From: Luteimonas panaciterrae
GTDB taxonomy: Bacteria; Pseudomonadota; Gammaproteobacteria; Xanthomonadales; Xanthomonadaceae
Assembly (NCBI RefSeq): GCF_020511115.1
Contig: NZ_JAJAVH010000004.1
Coordinates: 1 to 64,000 of the forward strand
Direction of reading: 5' to 3'
DNA: 64,000 bases
Positions 1 through 9,944 of this stretch are shown here, piece by piece. Numbering within the stretch: position 1 is the first letter of the stretch; the number at the start of each line of letters is the position of its first letter. A program made the position numbers and the translations under genes. The notes under the pieces are model-generated. The model saw nothing but the letters and a program-made list of their open reading frames with translations. It did not search any database and had not been told where the DNA came from.

Positions 1-42
1 AGCACTCAACTGCCGTCACCACGAGCGTACTCAAGACAAGAT

Positions 43-1305
43 CTACCAAGTATCTTCAAGCATCCGCGGCCGCGATGCCATCCAGCCGCCGATCAACAGC
101 ACACCCACCGCGACCAGCAGCATCGCGAACGGCCACGTCCAGCCGTGGGTGTATTCGTGCAGCACACCGAACAGCAGCGGACCCAGGCAGCTCAAGGCAT
201 AGCCCAGCCCCTGCATGAAACCGGACAATGCCGATGAACCGGCCGGTGTGCGCGTGCGCAGATTGATCAACGTCAATGCCAGCGGGAACGTCGATGGTCC
301 GAGGCCGAGCAGTGCCACCCACAGCGCCGGCAACAGCATGGGCGCGAACAGCAGGCCGGCGAATGCGGTCACGTGGCAGGCCGCGCATGCGAGGATCAGG
401 GGGAAAGGATTGCGCACGCGCACGGCCAGTGCCGGCATGCCCAGGGCGCTCAACAGGCCGAGCGTGGAGAACAGCGCCACCATCACGCCACCGAAAGCGG
501 GTGTGGCGCCGGCTTCGGTCAGCAGCTTCGGCAACCAGGTGAACATGGAGTAGGTGATCAGCGAGGTGGTGCCGAACATCAGCGCCAGGCCCCAGGCGAT
601 CGGTGAGCGCCAAGCCTTGCCGCGCACGGGCGGAGCGGTCAGCTCGGGTGCTTCGTCGCCATCCTTGCAGGCATGATCATGGACTTGCGCCAGCGCCGAT
701 GACTTGCGTCGTTCGGCGATCAGCACGCCGACCCACGGCACGGCGGCGATGAGCGCGGTCACGGCCCAGATGCCCATCGACCAGCGCCAGCCGGCGGCGT
801 CGGCGAGCGGTACGGCGAGCAATGCCGGCAGAATGGTGCCAGCCTGCAGCACGGTGAGGTAGATCGTGCTGATCGTGCCGACTCGATCGGCGAAATAGCG
901 CTTCACCAACGGCGGCAGCACCACGTTGCCGATGCCCATGCCGGCGAGGGCGATGATCGAGCCGAGCATGAGCACGCCGATGTTGCCGGCGAACGAGCGC
1001 AGGATCAGGCCGGCCGCGGCCAGCAGCATCGACAGCAGCGCGGTGCGCTCCAGGCCGAGGCGGTGCGCGATCGAGGGTGTCGTCACGCCGAGCAGTGCGA
1101 ACGAGGCGGTGGGCAGCATGCCGAAGACGCCGGCGACGGTGGCGCTGAACCCGAACGTATGTCCCAACGAATCGAGCAGCGGCGTCAACGAAGTGACGGC
1201 CGTGCGCAGATTGAACGCCGACAGGGCGATGCCGGCCAGCACCAGTGCCGCGCCCTTCACCTGGGGTGTTGCGATGGCACTAGGAGATGTTGTCAAGCGG
1301 GTCAT
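43..1305 (-). CDS. MFS transporter, CynX/NimT-like
   Basis: A 420-residue inner-membrane protein with about twelve hydrophobic segments, fitting the major facilitator superfamily. The first segment reads FNLRTAVTSLTPLL, which resembles the NLRxxxTSxxPLL signature of the cyanate/nitroimidazole (CynX/NimT) branch. The ATG at 1305 is preferred: the reading frame stays open for 28 more residues upstream, but that stretch is arginine-rich and unlike a transporter N-terminus. No clear ribosome-binding site precedes it. It lies downstream of the pga operon on the same strand, separated by 257 bases and a hairpin, so it is probably transcribed separately. The substrate cannot be inferred; cyanate is only a family label. 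Confidence 0.85.
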   Translation of the reverse strand: MTRLTTSPSAIATPQVKGAALVLAGIALSAFNLRTAVTSLTPLLDSLGHTFGFSATVAGVFGMLPTASFALLGVTTPSIAHRLGLERTALLSMLLAAAGLILRSFAGNIGVLMLGSIIALAGMGIGNVVLPPLVKRYFADRVGTISTIYLTVLQAGTILPALLAVPLADAAGWRWSMGIWAVTALIAAVPWVGVLIAERRKSSALAQVHDHACKDGDEAPELTAPPVRGKAWRSPIAWGLALMFGTTSLITYSMFTWLPKLLTEAGATPAFGGVMVALFSTLGLLSALGMPALAVRVRNPFPLILACAACHVTAFAGLLFAPMLLPALWVALLGLGPSTFPLALTLINLRTRTPAGSSALSGFMQGLGYALSCLGPLLFGVLHEYTHGWTWPFAMLLVAVGVLLIGGWMASRPRMLEDTW

Positions 1306-1503
1306 GGATAAGAACTCGAATGCATCCGAGCAAGGATGGCCACGGAGTCGCCGGACCATGCGTGACGGATGCCATCTATAAGATTGCACGGATACGCGGA
1401 ATCGCGCATCTGCGAGAAGAATTCGTCTATGGGAGTCGGCCGGACGGAAATGTCCGGGAATACTCCAGTATCAGTTTAACCGGGGTATGTGACGAACACG
1501 TCG

Positions 1504-1535
1504 GGAAAGCCGCAACGGAGTGTTGCGGACTTTCC
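1504..1535. terminator. Hairpin after the pga operon
   Basis: Arms GGAAAGCCGCAAC and GTTGCGG-A-CTTTCC pair over 13 bp with a single bulged A and a 5-base loop. It lies 28 bases beyond the stop codon of the last pga gene and before the MFS gene. There is no T-run on either side, so it is either a weak or factor-assisted terminator or an mRNA-stabilising hairpin. Confidence 0.45.
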
Positions 1536-1562
1536 GATCGTGCTTTCCCATCGGGGCCGCGA

Positions 1563-2693
1563 TCAGCGATCCGGCGTGAATTCCACCGGCACCAATACCG
1601 TCGATGCGACCGGCTTGCCGTTGCGCACGGCCGGCGTGAAGCGCCAGCGCATGACCGTGTCGTGCGCAACGCGATCGAGTTCGCGCACGCGGCTGCGACG
1701 CGCGAAATCGACCTTCGTCGGTCTGCCATCCGGGCTGACCGTCACGCGCAACACCACCAGACCGCCTTCGCCTCCGCGCAATGCCTCGCGCGGGTAGGGC
1801 GGCTTCGGACTCTGGCCCGGAATCGGCTTGGCTGCCGTCGTCGTCGGACGTGGTTTCTTGTCCTTCTTCTCTTTCTTCGGCTTCTTGGTCTCGGTCTGCT
1901 TGGCGACGACCTTCTTCTCCGCCTGCGGCTCGACGGTGTTCTGCGGCGGCGTTTGTGCCTGCTGCAAAACCTGCGTCTGTCGCTGTGCCTCGTCGATGGC
2001 CGCCTGCAGTTCCTTGGTGGCCTCCGCGAACGCACTGGTGCCCTGCGGGACCGGGCGATGCAGGACCGGATCGGTATAGGTATGGGAGATCAGCACCAGT
2101 GCGCCGACCGCAACGGCGATCAGGAGCAGGCCCAACGGCACCAGCCAGCGGCTCGACTTCGTTCCCGGCAACAGCGTCCGTGATTCGGCGGGTGGCGCGG
2201 GTGGCGGGGAGGGTGTTGTCGGCGCGGTCGGCGCGACGGCCGTCACCGACAGCGGGAAGGCGCGCTCCTGATCCATGTGCAGGATCGAGATGCGGCCGCT
2301 GTTGAGTTCGGCGGCGATCTCCGGCGTCGCGTGCAGCGCGGCGGCGACCCGATCGAGCGTGATATCGGCCTGCGGGCTCCGCCGTTCCTTGTCCTTGAAG
2401 CGCCAGCGGTTGTACTCCGCCCATAGGATCAGCAGGACGGTTGCCGCGATGGCGATCAACGGCAGCGCCAGGATCAGGAACGGATCGATCTGGTGCTCGC
2501 GCAGGTACAGCTCGAAGATGGTGGTGCGGATGCCGAACAGCCACAGCACCAGCGTCAGCAGCGGCAGCCACAGATAGAGATACAACGCCCAGAACGCGGC
2601 GGTGATGATGCCGAAGAAGGAGCGGTGCAGGGTAGGTTGAGCACTCGGCTTGCTGATGATGCGCGGATCGAATTTTCCCCGGGCGGCGTTCAT
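1563..2693 (-). CDS. pgaD: PgaD fused to a TonB C-terminal domain
   Basis: A 376-residue protein in the pgaD position. Residues about 1-140 look like PgaD, the partner of the PgaC glycosyltransferase: two membrane helices (about 27-53 and 72-92) with a W/Y-rich stretch, then a cytoplasmic part. Unlike ordinary PgaD (about 130-150 residues) it continues with a proline-rich linker (152-169), a third membrane helix (183-203), a glutamine-rich helix, a lysine-rich segment (258-282) and a TonB-type C-terminal domain (296-376; PYPREALRGGEGGLVVLRVTV, then the VMRWRFTPA motif). The C-terminal part should therefore reach into the periplasm. The ATG at 2693 overlaps the pgaC stop (ATGA), so translation is coupled. 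The fusion is read directly; its role is unknown. Confidence 0.85.
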   Translation of the reverse strand: MNAARGKFDPRIISKPSAQPTLHRSFFGIITAAFWALYLYLWLPLLTLVLWLFGIRTTIFELYLREHQIDPFLILALPLIAIAATVLLILWAEYNRWRFKDKERRSPQADITLDRVAAALHATPEIAAELNSGRISILHMDQERAFPLSVTAVAPTAPTTPSPPPAPPAESRTLLPGTKSSRWLVPLGLLLIAVAVGALVLISHTYTDPVLHRPVPQGTSAFAEATKELQAAIDEAQRQTQVLQQAQTPPQNTVEPQAEKKVVAKQTETKKPKKEKKDKKPRPTTTAAKPIPGQSPKPPYPREALRGGEGGLVVLRVTVSPDGRPTKVDFARRSRVRELDRVAHDTVMRWRFTPAVRNGKPVASTVLVPVEFTPDR

Positions 2694-3937
2694 CGCAACC
2701 CCCGGTCCGGGCTGACCCAGGTCGCGCGTTGCCGGCGCCGCTTCAGCAGCGTCTTCGGCACGGCGGTGACCGTGGTGAGCAGGCTGAGCAGCCAGTATGC
2801 GATCGGATACCAGATCATCCAGTAGTAGTTGCGGCCGACGCGCGCTTCGTAGCGGCGGTCGATGATCAGGCTGGCCGCGAACTGGGTGAGGCAGACCATG
2901 GCCAGGATCACGCCATGCCACGACGGCAGGATGCTGCGCACTTCCAACTGCGCGGGCATCTGCACGAACAGGCCGATCGCCCACAGCAGCATGATGAACA
3001 CCATGATGTAGGCCCAGACCACGCTGAGCAGGTATTCGAACAGCACCAGCCACATGCGGCGCTTGCGCCAGCTCAGCAGGTCACTGGTATGGCGTAGCAT
3101 GACCTCGACGCCGCCCTGGGCCCAGCGCAGGCGCTGCTTCCACAAGCCCTTGAGGGTTTCGGGCATCAGGATGAAGCACAGCGCGCGCGGCTCGTAGCGG
3201 ATGTCCCAATGGTCCATCTGCAGGCGCCAGCTGATGTCGATGTCCTCGGTGATCATGTCGTCGGACCAGTAGCCGATCCGATGCAGGGCGGTACGACGAA
3301 ACGCGCTGATCACGCCCGAGACCGTGAACAGCCGTCCGTACACGCGTTGTGCGCGCTTGATCATGCCGATGATCGAGGAGAACTCGCCCACCTGCAGGCG
3401 GCCGAGCAGGGTGGAGCGGTTGCGGATGCGCGGATTGCCGGTCACCGCGCCCACGCGCGGCCCCGACATCAGATGCCACACCATCCAATGCACGGCGTAC
3501 TCGTCGAGCAGGGCGTCGCCGTCAATGCAGACCAGGTATTCCGAACGCGCCGCCAGCGCGCCCATGCGCATGGCGTTGGCCTTGCCGAGATTGCGGTCGA
3601 GGTGGACCACGCGCAGCCGCTCGTGCTGCGCGGCGAGCTGATTGAGTTGCTCGGCCGTGTCGTCCTTGCTGCCATCGTTGATGGCGATGACTTCGAAATC
3701 CGGATAACGCTGCGCGAGCGCGGCGCTGATGGTCTCGCGGACCTGTTCACCCTCGTTGAAGCAGGGGATCAGGACCGAGACCAGCGGCGTGGACGCCAGA
3801 GGCGGCGGCTCGATGCGTGGCCGCTCTTTCCGTTCGCGACGGAAGTAGTAGTACAGACCGCCGGAAATCCAGAAGAAGGACATCACGATCGGGTACAGGA
3901 ACGCGAACTGGAACAGCAGGGCAATCACCGGCGCCAT
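2690..3937 (-). CDS. pgaC: Poly-beta-1,6-N-acetylglucosamine synthase
   Basis: Membrane-bound family 2 glycosyltransferase, 415 residues, that polymerises UDP-GlcNAc into the biofilm polysaccharide PNAG. It has an N-terminal membrane helix, then the GT-A fold: VLIPCFNEGE, the DGSKDDT motif, the DGDALLDE acid motif, TEDIDISW and the QRLRWAQGG (QxxRW) product-binding motif, followed by several C-terminal membrane helices. Length and order match E. coli PgaC. It sits third in the pgaA-B-C-D operon, 4 bases after pgaB, and overlaps pgaD. Confidence 0.95.
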   Translation of the reverse strand: MAPVIALLFQFAFLYPIVMSFFWISGGLYYYFRRERKERPRIEPPPLASTPLVSVLIPCFNEGEQVRETISAALAQRYPDFEVIAINDGSKDDTAEQLNQLAAQHERLRVVHLDRNLGKANAMRMGALAARSEYLVCIDGDALLDEYAVHWMVWHLMSGPRVGAVTGNPRIRNRSTLLGRLQVGEFSSIIGMIKRAQRVYGRLFTVSGVISAFRRTALHRIGYWSDDMITEDIDISWRLQMDHWDIRYEPRALCFILMPETLKGLWKQRLRWAQGGVEVMLRHTSDLLSWRKRRMWLVLFEYLLSVVWAYIMVFIMLLWAIGLFVQMPAQLEVRSILPSWHGVILAMVCLTQFAASLIIDRRYEARVGRNYYWMIWYPIAYWLLSLLTTVTAVPKTLLKRRRQRATWVSPDRGLR

Positions 3938-3944
3938 CTTGGCT

Positions 3945-5840
3945 TTATCTCCTTAAGGGGTAGGGGAACCCGCGCGAGGAAATGATCTCGCGGGCCGTCT
4001 CCAGACGCGGTCTGTTGGCGATGAAATCGTCCGGATACCAGGCCAGATGGCGAACGCCCATCGCTTTCAGCTTGCGTGCCTGCTCCAGCAGGGTCTTGTC
4101 CGCGATCGGCTTGCGGCTGTTCCAGTCCACCGTCTGCAGTTCGAAGATGGTCTTGTCGAACTTCGGATCATGCTCGCCGACCATTTTCGCCAGGTGCTGC
4201 ATCCAGCTCCACGGACGGTCGCCGCTGCCTTCCAGCCACGGCATCGCCATCAGCGCGGTGTAGTCGTAGTAACGGTTGAACGTGTCCAGCCGCTGCGCGA
4301 ACCAGGCCTCGCTGGCGGGATCGATCACGGTGCGCGCGTACAGATTGCGCACCGTCTTCAGCTTCGAGCGCCAGTGTTCGGCGGTGTTCCTCAGATCGAG
4401 CGTGAAATCGATCAGCGCCTGCGTGCGCTTTGCGGGATCGTTGCCCAGCGAGGGCAGCTCGTTGTCGCGCAGGAAGGCATCGTCATGGAACAGCAGGCCC
4501 TGGAAGCTGCTGCTGGCGGCCATTTCATCGTAGATGCCTTCGATGATCTTGCGCGCTTCCGGCTTGGTGAAGTCGAGGCGATAGACGTCCTTGGAATCGG
4601 CATTGGCGATGCCGAGCTCGCGGCGCTTGTCCGCATCCGGCAGTTCGAAACCGAGCACGGGCAGCCAGGCATAGACCTGGGTTTGCGCGCGCGTCTGCAA
4701 CTGCCAGGCGACGAAGCTGAAGAGATCGGCGCGCATCGGCAGATAGCTGTTCGGGAAATACAGCGCGTCGGCGGAACCGTTGCCGTCGGGGTCGGCGAAG
4801 GCCTGCAGGAACACGTAGTTGGGGCCGATCTGCTTGATGCGTTCGATCAGCGCATCGATGTTGCGCGACTGCTGCTGCGGGTCGGCGTCGTAGACCGAAT
4901 CCAGATCCACCTGCACGGCGCGGATGCCGTCCAGGCGCAGATCGCGGCGCAGGTCGACAGCCAGATCGGCGGCGGTCGGATTGTTGGTGATCAGCATGCG
5001 GCCGAGGCCTTCCAGCCCGTGATCCAGCCAGGTCGTGCGGCCTTCGAGGTCGAAGGTCGCGGTCATGCCCAATTCCTTGGAAGTGTCGTTGGCGACGCCG
5101 TTCTCGGCGCCATACGGCCAGACCAGCGAACGCGGCGCGCGGCCGAGGTGCTGCTTGATCTTGTCGCGGCTGCGGGCGAGGTCGGCGCCGATGCGGGCAC
5201 GATAGGCGTCTTCATCCTCGTATTTGCCGTTGGCCGAGTCGTAGAGCAGCGTGACTGCCGCCGGGCGCTGGTTGCCTTGCGGATTGGCCAGCAGGCCCTG
5301 GTGCATGTTGTCTGTGTGCGATGCGACCTCGACCAGCCCGGAATCCTGCATTTCGCGCAGCTGTTCCCAGGTGACGAAATCGTCGTGGCCCATCGGGCGG
5401 CTGAACTGCACGGTCTGGCCTTGAGGCAGATCGACCCATGCCGTGATCACGGCGACCAATGCCGGGTAGTTGTAGGCGCGCAGCAACGGGAACACCTTGC
5501 TGTACACGCTGCGCAGGCCGTCGTCGAAGGTGAGCAGCACCGGTTTGCTCGGCAGCTTGGCGCGGCCGGCCGAGGCGTCGATGACCTGCTGCAGGCTCAC
5601 CGGGTGATAGCCCTGCGCATTGAGCCAGTCGAGGTGGCCGATGAAGTTCTGCGTGCTGATCGCGAACTGGTCGGGATCGCCATGCGGCGCGACGTCGTCA
5701 CGCACGTCGTGATAGTTCAGCACCAGCAGCGGCTCCGGCTGCGTAGCCGTTTCGGCTGCGGCCACGATGCCGCCGACGGGCAGCAGGCCGAGCAGCAGCA
5801 ACAGCAGGCCGAGCGGTCTCAGGAAACGATGACGATGCAT
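3945..5840 (-). CDS. pgaB: PNAG N-deacetylase PgaB
   Basis: Periplasmic enzyme of 631 residues that partly deacetylates PNAG before export. It has an N-terminal signal peptide (MHRHRFLRPLG plus a leucine-rich core), a polysaccharide deacetylase domain with TFDDG and the SHTDNMH metal-binding motif, and a C-terminal glycoside-hydrolase-like domain (LLFHDDAFLRDNE) as in E. coli PgaB. The start at 5840 gives the normal signal peptide; the frame could begin 17 codons earlier, but that extension would spoil it. It begins 4 bases after the pgaA stop. No lipobox cysteine follows the hydrophobic core, whereas E. coli PgaB is a lipoprotein. Confidence 0.93.
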   Translation of the reverse strand: MHRHRFLRPLGLLLLLLGLLPVGGIVAAAETATQPEPLLVLNYHDVRDDVAPHGDPDQFAISTQNFIGHLDWLNAQGYHPVSLQQVIDASAGRAKLPSKPVLLTFDDGLRSVYSKVFPLLRAYNYPALVAVITAWVDLPQGQTVQFSRPMGHDDFVTWEQLREMQDSGLVEVASHTDNMHQGLLANPQGNQRPAAVTLLYDSANGKYEDEDAYRARIGADLARSRDKIKQHLGRAPRSLVWPYGAENGVANDTSKELGMTATFDLEGRTTWLDHGLEGLGRMLITNNPTAADLAVDLRRDLRLDGIRAVQVDLDSVYDADPQQQSRNIDALIERIKQIGPNYVFLQAFADPDGNGSADALYFPNSYLPMRADLFSFVAWQLQTRAQTQVYAWLPVLGFELPDADKRRELGIANADSKDVYRLDFTKPEARKIIEGIYDEMAASSSFQGLLFHDDAFLRDNELPSLGNDPAKRTQALIDFTLDLRNTAEHWRSKLKTVRNLYARTVIDPASEAWFAQRLDTFNRYYDYTALMAMPWLEGSGDRPWSWMQHLAKMVGEHDPKFDKTIFELQTVDWNSRKPIADKTLLEQARKLKAMGVRHLAWYPDDFIANRPRLETAREIISSRGFPYPLRR

Positions 5841-5844
5841 GATC

Positions 5845-7914
5845 TTATTTACCCCAACGGAATTCGGCATCGAAGCCAAGATGACGCTCACGCTGCCCGT
5901 CGTAGACCGGGCGCGACCAGTTGACGCCGTAGACCAGCACCTGGCCGGTCGCGAATTGCCATTCGTGTTCGTAGCGCAGCGATGGCACCCAGGCGGTTCC
6001 GTAATCCTCCTGCCAGTAGGGCGCGACCGTCACCGTCAGGCGGTGGCGGAAATAGCGCTCGTACTCGCGCCACACGATCTGGTCGGCGCGCACGCCGAAT
6101 TCCAGCGAGGCATCGCGCGAGGGGTTGAAGTAGGGCGCGTCGTCGCGCGTGCCGCGGCTGGTGTAGATCGAGGCCAGGCCGTTGAGCAGGAAATGCGGTC
6201 GCGTGACCAGTCGCTGGTCGAGGTTCACGCCCAGCGACTGGCGGCGGTTGCCGTCGTCGAAACGATAGGCCTGCGCACTGGCCTGCACCGTGGTGAGTTC
6301 GCTCGGATGCCAATTGGCGGAAAGCGCGGCGGAGTCGGCGGTGATGCCGAACGCGCGGGCCTGCAGGGAGGCTTCCGGGTCGTACTTGCGCAGCGTCAGG
6401 CCGGCGTCGAAGACGTCGCTGAAGCGCCAGCCGACATCGAGGCTGGCGCCGGTGTTGTCGAGGTCGTCGTGGGAACGGTTGGCCTGCAGGTGCACGTCGA
6501 GGCGGTCATAGGTGTAGCGCACGCCAAAAGCGCCGCGGCGATCGTGGATGCGGCGGTCGTTGAAGTCGGCGTAGCGGTCCGCGTAGCCGGCGGTGAGACG
6601 CCAGCGGTCGCCCAGCAGCGGAGTTTCCGCCTCGATGCCATAGACGCCATCGCGCGAACCGACTGGCGAGACGTTGCTGCTGCCGTTGCTGTCGCTGCGG
6701 CCCCAGGCCGCGAATGCGCGCCACTGCCAGCCCACGTTCTGGTTCCAGCGGTCGCGCAGGGTGCGTGACTGCAGGGTGTCGGGATAGACCGTCTGCAATT
6801 CGTTGTAGATCGGACGCGCCTGTTCGACGCGCTGCAATTCCAGCAATGATTCGACTTGTCCTGTGCGGGCATCGATGCTTTGTGGATCGAGCGTGCTGGC
6901 GATGCGATGGCGTTCCAGCGCGCGTTCGTGCCAGCCGCGGCGATCGTAGATCGAACCGAGCGAGGACTGCACGCCGGAATCATCCGGGCCATAGGCACTC
7001 ATGGTTTCCAGCGTCTTCTGCGCGCCGGTCAGGTCGCCCGCGTAGGAGCGCACCATCGCTTCGTTGACCTCGGCGTGGTAGCGATCCCAGTTCTCGTAGG
7101 GCAGCGGGGCGCCGGGTACGGTGCGCCAGTCGGGATTCGCCTCGACCAGCGCCTTGAGCTCGGGCTGGGCGAGATCGAAGCGCTCGGCTTCCATGAGCGC
7201 GTAGGCGTGCATGATCTTGTACTGGACTTTCTTCGGATTGTCGTCCGGGATTGCCTCGATGGCTTTTTCCAGGACCGGAATCGCTTCCTTCGGCCGCTTC
7301 TGATCCATCAGCGAGGCGCCGATCGGGATCATCGCGTAGCCCGGGATGTCATATCCTTCGGCGCGCAGCTTCTCGTATTCCTCGACCACCTCGCGATGGC
7401 GTTCGAGCCTGTTGAGCAGGTCCAGCCGGTCGTAGCGCATGCGCAACGGCATTTGCGACGCATCGATCCCGGCACGCTTGAGATAGTCCTGATTGGCCGC
7501 TTCGACGGCGCGGGCCTCCTCGAGGCGCCGGGTTTCGTCGGCGACGAAGTATTCGCTGGCGGAGGTGAGCCGTGCCAGACGATCGAGCTCGATGCGCTGC
7601 GCCTCCTCGGCGCTGAACAGCTGCGGCTTGGCCTGATACAGCTGCCAGGCGCGCTCGCGGGAGCCGATCTCGCTCAGGGTGTGGACGCGCAGGACGTAAA
7701 GCGTGTCGTCGTCCGGATACTTGGCCGCGGTCTGCTCGATCAGGGAGAGGGCGGGGAGCCACTGCTTCTGGTCGCGCAATTGCCGGATCTCGGAAAGAGC
7801 GCTGTTTAGGCCCGAGGGCTGGCCGGTGCCGGACTGTGCCCAGGAGGGCGAGGCGGCAGCGGTCGCGAGCGCAACCGCCAGTGCGAGGCGGCACATCGAT
7901 GGAAAAGTCGGCAT
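5845..7914 (-). CDS. pgaA: PNAG export porin PgaA
   Basis: Outer-membrane exporter of the biofilm polysaccharide, 689 residues. A signal peptide ending SPSWAQ is followed by a periplasmic superhelix of TPR repeats over roughly the first 390 residues (for example the segment around DDSGVQSSLGSIYDRRGWHERALERH), then a C-terminal beta-barrel rich in alternating aromatic residues. It is shorter than the roughly 800-residue E. coli protein, with fewer TPRs. It is the first gene of pgaABCD, so the operon promoter should lie in the 256 bases before tRNA-Pro. Confidence 0.93.
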   Translation of the reverse strand: MPTFPSMCRLALAVALATAAASPSWAQSGTGQPSGLNSALSEIRQLRDQKQWLPALSLIEQTAAKYPDDDTLYVLRVHTLSEIGSRERAWQLYQAKPQLFSAEEAQRIELDRLARLTSASEYFVADETRRLEEARAVEAANQDYLKRAGIDASQMPLRMRYDRLDLLNRLERHREVVEEYEKLRAEGYDIPGYAMIPIGASLMDQKRPKEAIPVLEKAIEAIPDDNPKKVQYKIMHAYALMEAERFDLAQPELKALVEANPDWRTVPGAPLPYENWDRYHAEVNEAMVRSYAGDLTGAQKTLETMSAYGPDDSGVQSSLGSIYDRRGWHERALERHRIASTLDPQSIDARTGQVESLLELQRVEQARPIYNELQTVYPDTLQSRTLRDRWNQNVGWQWRAFAAWGRSDSNGSSNVSPVGSRDGVYGIEAETPLLGDRWRLTAGYADRYADFNDRRIHDRRGAFGVRYTYDRLDVHLQANRSHDDLDNTGASLDVGWRFSDVFDAGLTLRKYDPEASLQARAFGITADSAALSANWHPSELTTVQASAQAYRFDDGNRRQSLGVNLDQRLVTRPHFLLNGLASIYTSRGTRDDAPYFNPSRDASLEFGVRADQIVWREYERYFRHRLTVTVAPYWQEDYGTAWVPSLRYEHEWQFATGQVLVYGVNWSRPVYDGQRERHLGFDAEFRWGK

Positions 7915-8247
<333 letters not shown>

Positions 8248-8527
8248 ACTTGGGTGAGCCGCGCATTGTAGAGATGCGGGGTGGGGTCGGGCAAGCGTTC
8301 GTTCGCATTCCGGTGCCGGCGGGAAGATCGCGGGTGTTCGACCCGGCGCCACGCATGCGGGGCGCGTCGCCCTTGCGCGGGTTCCGCCGGCGTGGTCAGC
8401 CGCGTTGATTCTCCGTGCCATCGCGCCGGATGCAGCGGATGTCCGGCCGGCGTGATGCCAAGCGCGAGCCCCGCGACGTTAAACTGTAGGCAGCAATGCG
8501 CAGACGATCTGCGCCGGAGTCCTCCCC

Positions 8528-9931
8528 TTGATCAAGCCACGCACGCCCCCGGGCGTCCTGGAGCTGTTGCCCCGCGACCAGATCGCGTTCCAGCGCATGC
8601 TCGACACCATCCGCACCACGTTCGAGCGCTTCGGCTTCCTGCCGGTGGAGACGCCGGTGTTCGAGCTGTCGGAAGTGCTGCTGACCAAGTCGGGTGGCGA
8701 GACCGAGCGGCAGGTGTATTTCGTGCAGTCCACCGGCGCGTTGGAGAAGGCGGGTGACGGCTTGCCCGAGCTCGCACTGCGCTTCGACCTCACCGTGCCG
8801 CTGGCGCGCTACGTCGCCGAGCACGAGCACGAACTGGCCTTCCCGTTCCGCCGCTACCAGATGCAGCGTGTCTACCGAGGCGAGCGTGCGCAGCGCGGCC
8901 GCTTCCGCGAGTTCTACCAGTGCGACATCGACGTGATCGGCAAGGATGCGCTGTCGCCGCGCTATGACGCCGAGATTCCCGCGGTGATCCACGCCGTGTT
9001 CTCCGCCTTGAACATCGGCGAGTTCACCATCCAGCTCAACCATCGCAAGCTGCTGCGCGGCTTCTTCGAGGGGCAGGGCATCGCCGACGATCAGCAGGTC
9101 GCGGTGCTGCGCGAGATCGACAAGCTCGACAAGCGCGGCGAGGATGCGGTGCGGGCGACGCTGGCCGGAGAAGGCTTCGGCCTGTCTGATGAGGTGATCG
9201 ACCGCCTGATGACGTTCTCGCGTGTGCGTTCCAGCAATCATGACGATGCGCTGGCGAAGCTCGACGCGCTTGGTGCCGGAACGCCGCTGTTCGAGGAAGG
9301 CCGCGACGAATTGCGCGCGCTGCTGCAGCGGCTGCGCGCGATGGGCGTGCCGGAGTCGAACTATGCGATCAACCTGTCGATCGCGCGCGGCCTCGATTAC
9401 TACACCGGCATGGTGTACGAGACGCAGCTCGATGCGCATCCGCAGATCGGTTCGATCTGCTCCGGCGGCCGCTACGACAATCTCGCCAGCCATTACAGCA
9501 AGTCGAAGCTGCCGGGCGTCGGCATCTCGATCGGCCTGACGCGCCTGTTCTGGCAGCTGCGCGAAGCCGGCCTGATCGCGACCGCGGAAAGTTCGGTGCA
9601 CGTGCTGGTCTCGCTGCTCGACGACTCCGCGCTCGATCACGCGCTGGCTTTGTCGCAGCGCCTGCGCGCGGCCGGGCTCAATGTCGAAACCCAGCAGGAG
9701 CCGCGCAAGTTGGCGAAGCAACTGCAATACGCCGATCGCGCCGGTATCCGTTTCGTGGTGATCCGTGGCGAGGACGAAGCCGCGAAGGGTGTGGTGACGG
9801 TGCGCGATCTGCGCCGTGGCGAACAGTTCGAAGTGGCCGATGCCGAGATCGCCTCGGCGCTGCGCACCGAGCTGGAACAGGCCAGGTTGGAACAGGCCAA
9901 GCTGCAACTGCGCGCGTCGCCACAATCCTGA
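8528..9931 (+). CDS. hisS: Histidyl-tRNA synthetase
   Basis: Class II aminoacyl-tRNA synthetase of 467 residues that charges tRNA-His. Recognisable parts are [11 protein letters not shown], the motif-2 segment with [11 protein letters not shown], the histidine-binding motif [19 protein letters not shown] and motif 3 near [13 protein letters not shown], then the anticodon-binding domain. It starts with TTG at 8528 behind GGAG at 8516-8519 (spacing 8); no in-frame ATG lies upstream. The C-terminus carries a charged helical tail ([14 protein letters not shown]). An ammonia-lyase gene follows after 13 bases and is probably co-transcribed. Confidence 0.96.
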   Translation: MIKPRTPPGVLELLPRDQIAFQRMLDTIRTTFERFGFLPVETPVFELSEVLLTKSGGETERQVYFVQSTGALEKAGDGLPELALRFDLTVPLARYVAEHEHELAFPFRRYQMQRVYRGERAQRGRFREFYQCDIDVIGKDALSPRYDAEIPAVIHAVFSALNIGEFTIQLNHRKLLRGFFEGQGIADDQQVAVLREIDKLDKRGEDAVRATLAGEGFGLSDEVIDRLMTFSRVRSSNHDDALAKLDALGAGTPLFEEGRDELRALLQRLRAMGVPESNYAINLSIARGLDYYTGMVYETQLDAHPQIGSICSGGRYDNLASHYSKSKLPGVGISIGLTRLFWQLREAGLIATAESSVHVLVSLLDDSALDHALALSQRLRAAGLNVETQQEPRKLAKQLQYADRAGIRFVVIRGEDEAAKGVVTVRDLRRGEQFEVADAEIASALRTELEQARLEQAKLQLRASPQS

Positions 9932-9944
9932 GCATGAGGTCCAG

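Noticed and set aside
4047-5924. A 625-residue plus-strand frame opposite pgaB
   Set aside because: Antisense shadow of a GC-rich gene; composition is V/A/R/Q-rich without motifs, and pgaB on the other strand is certain.
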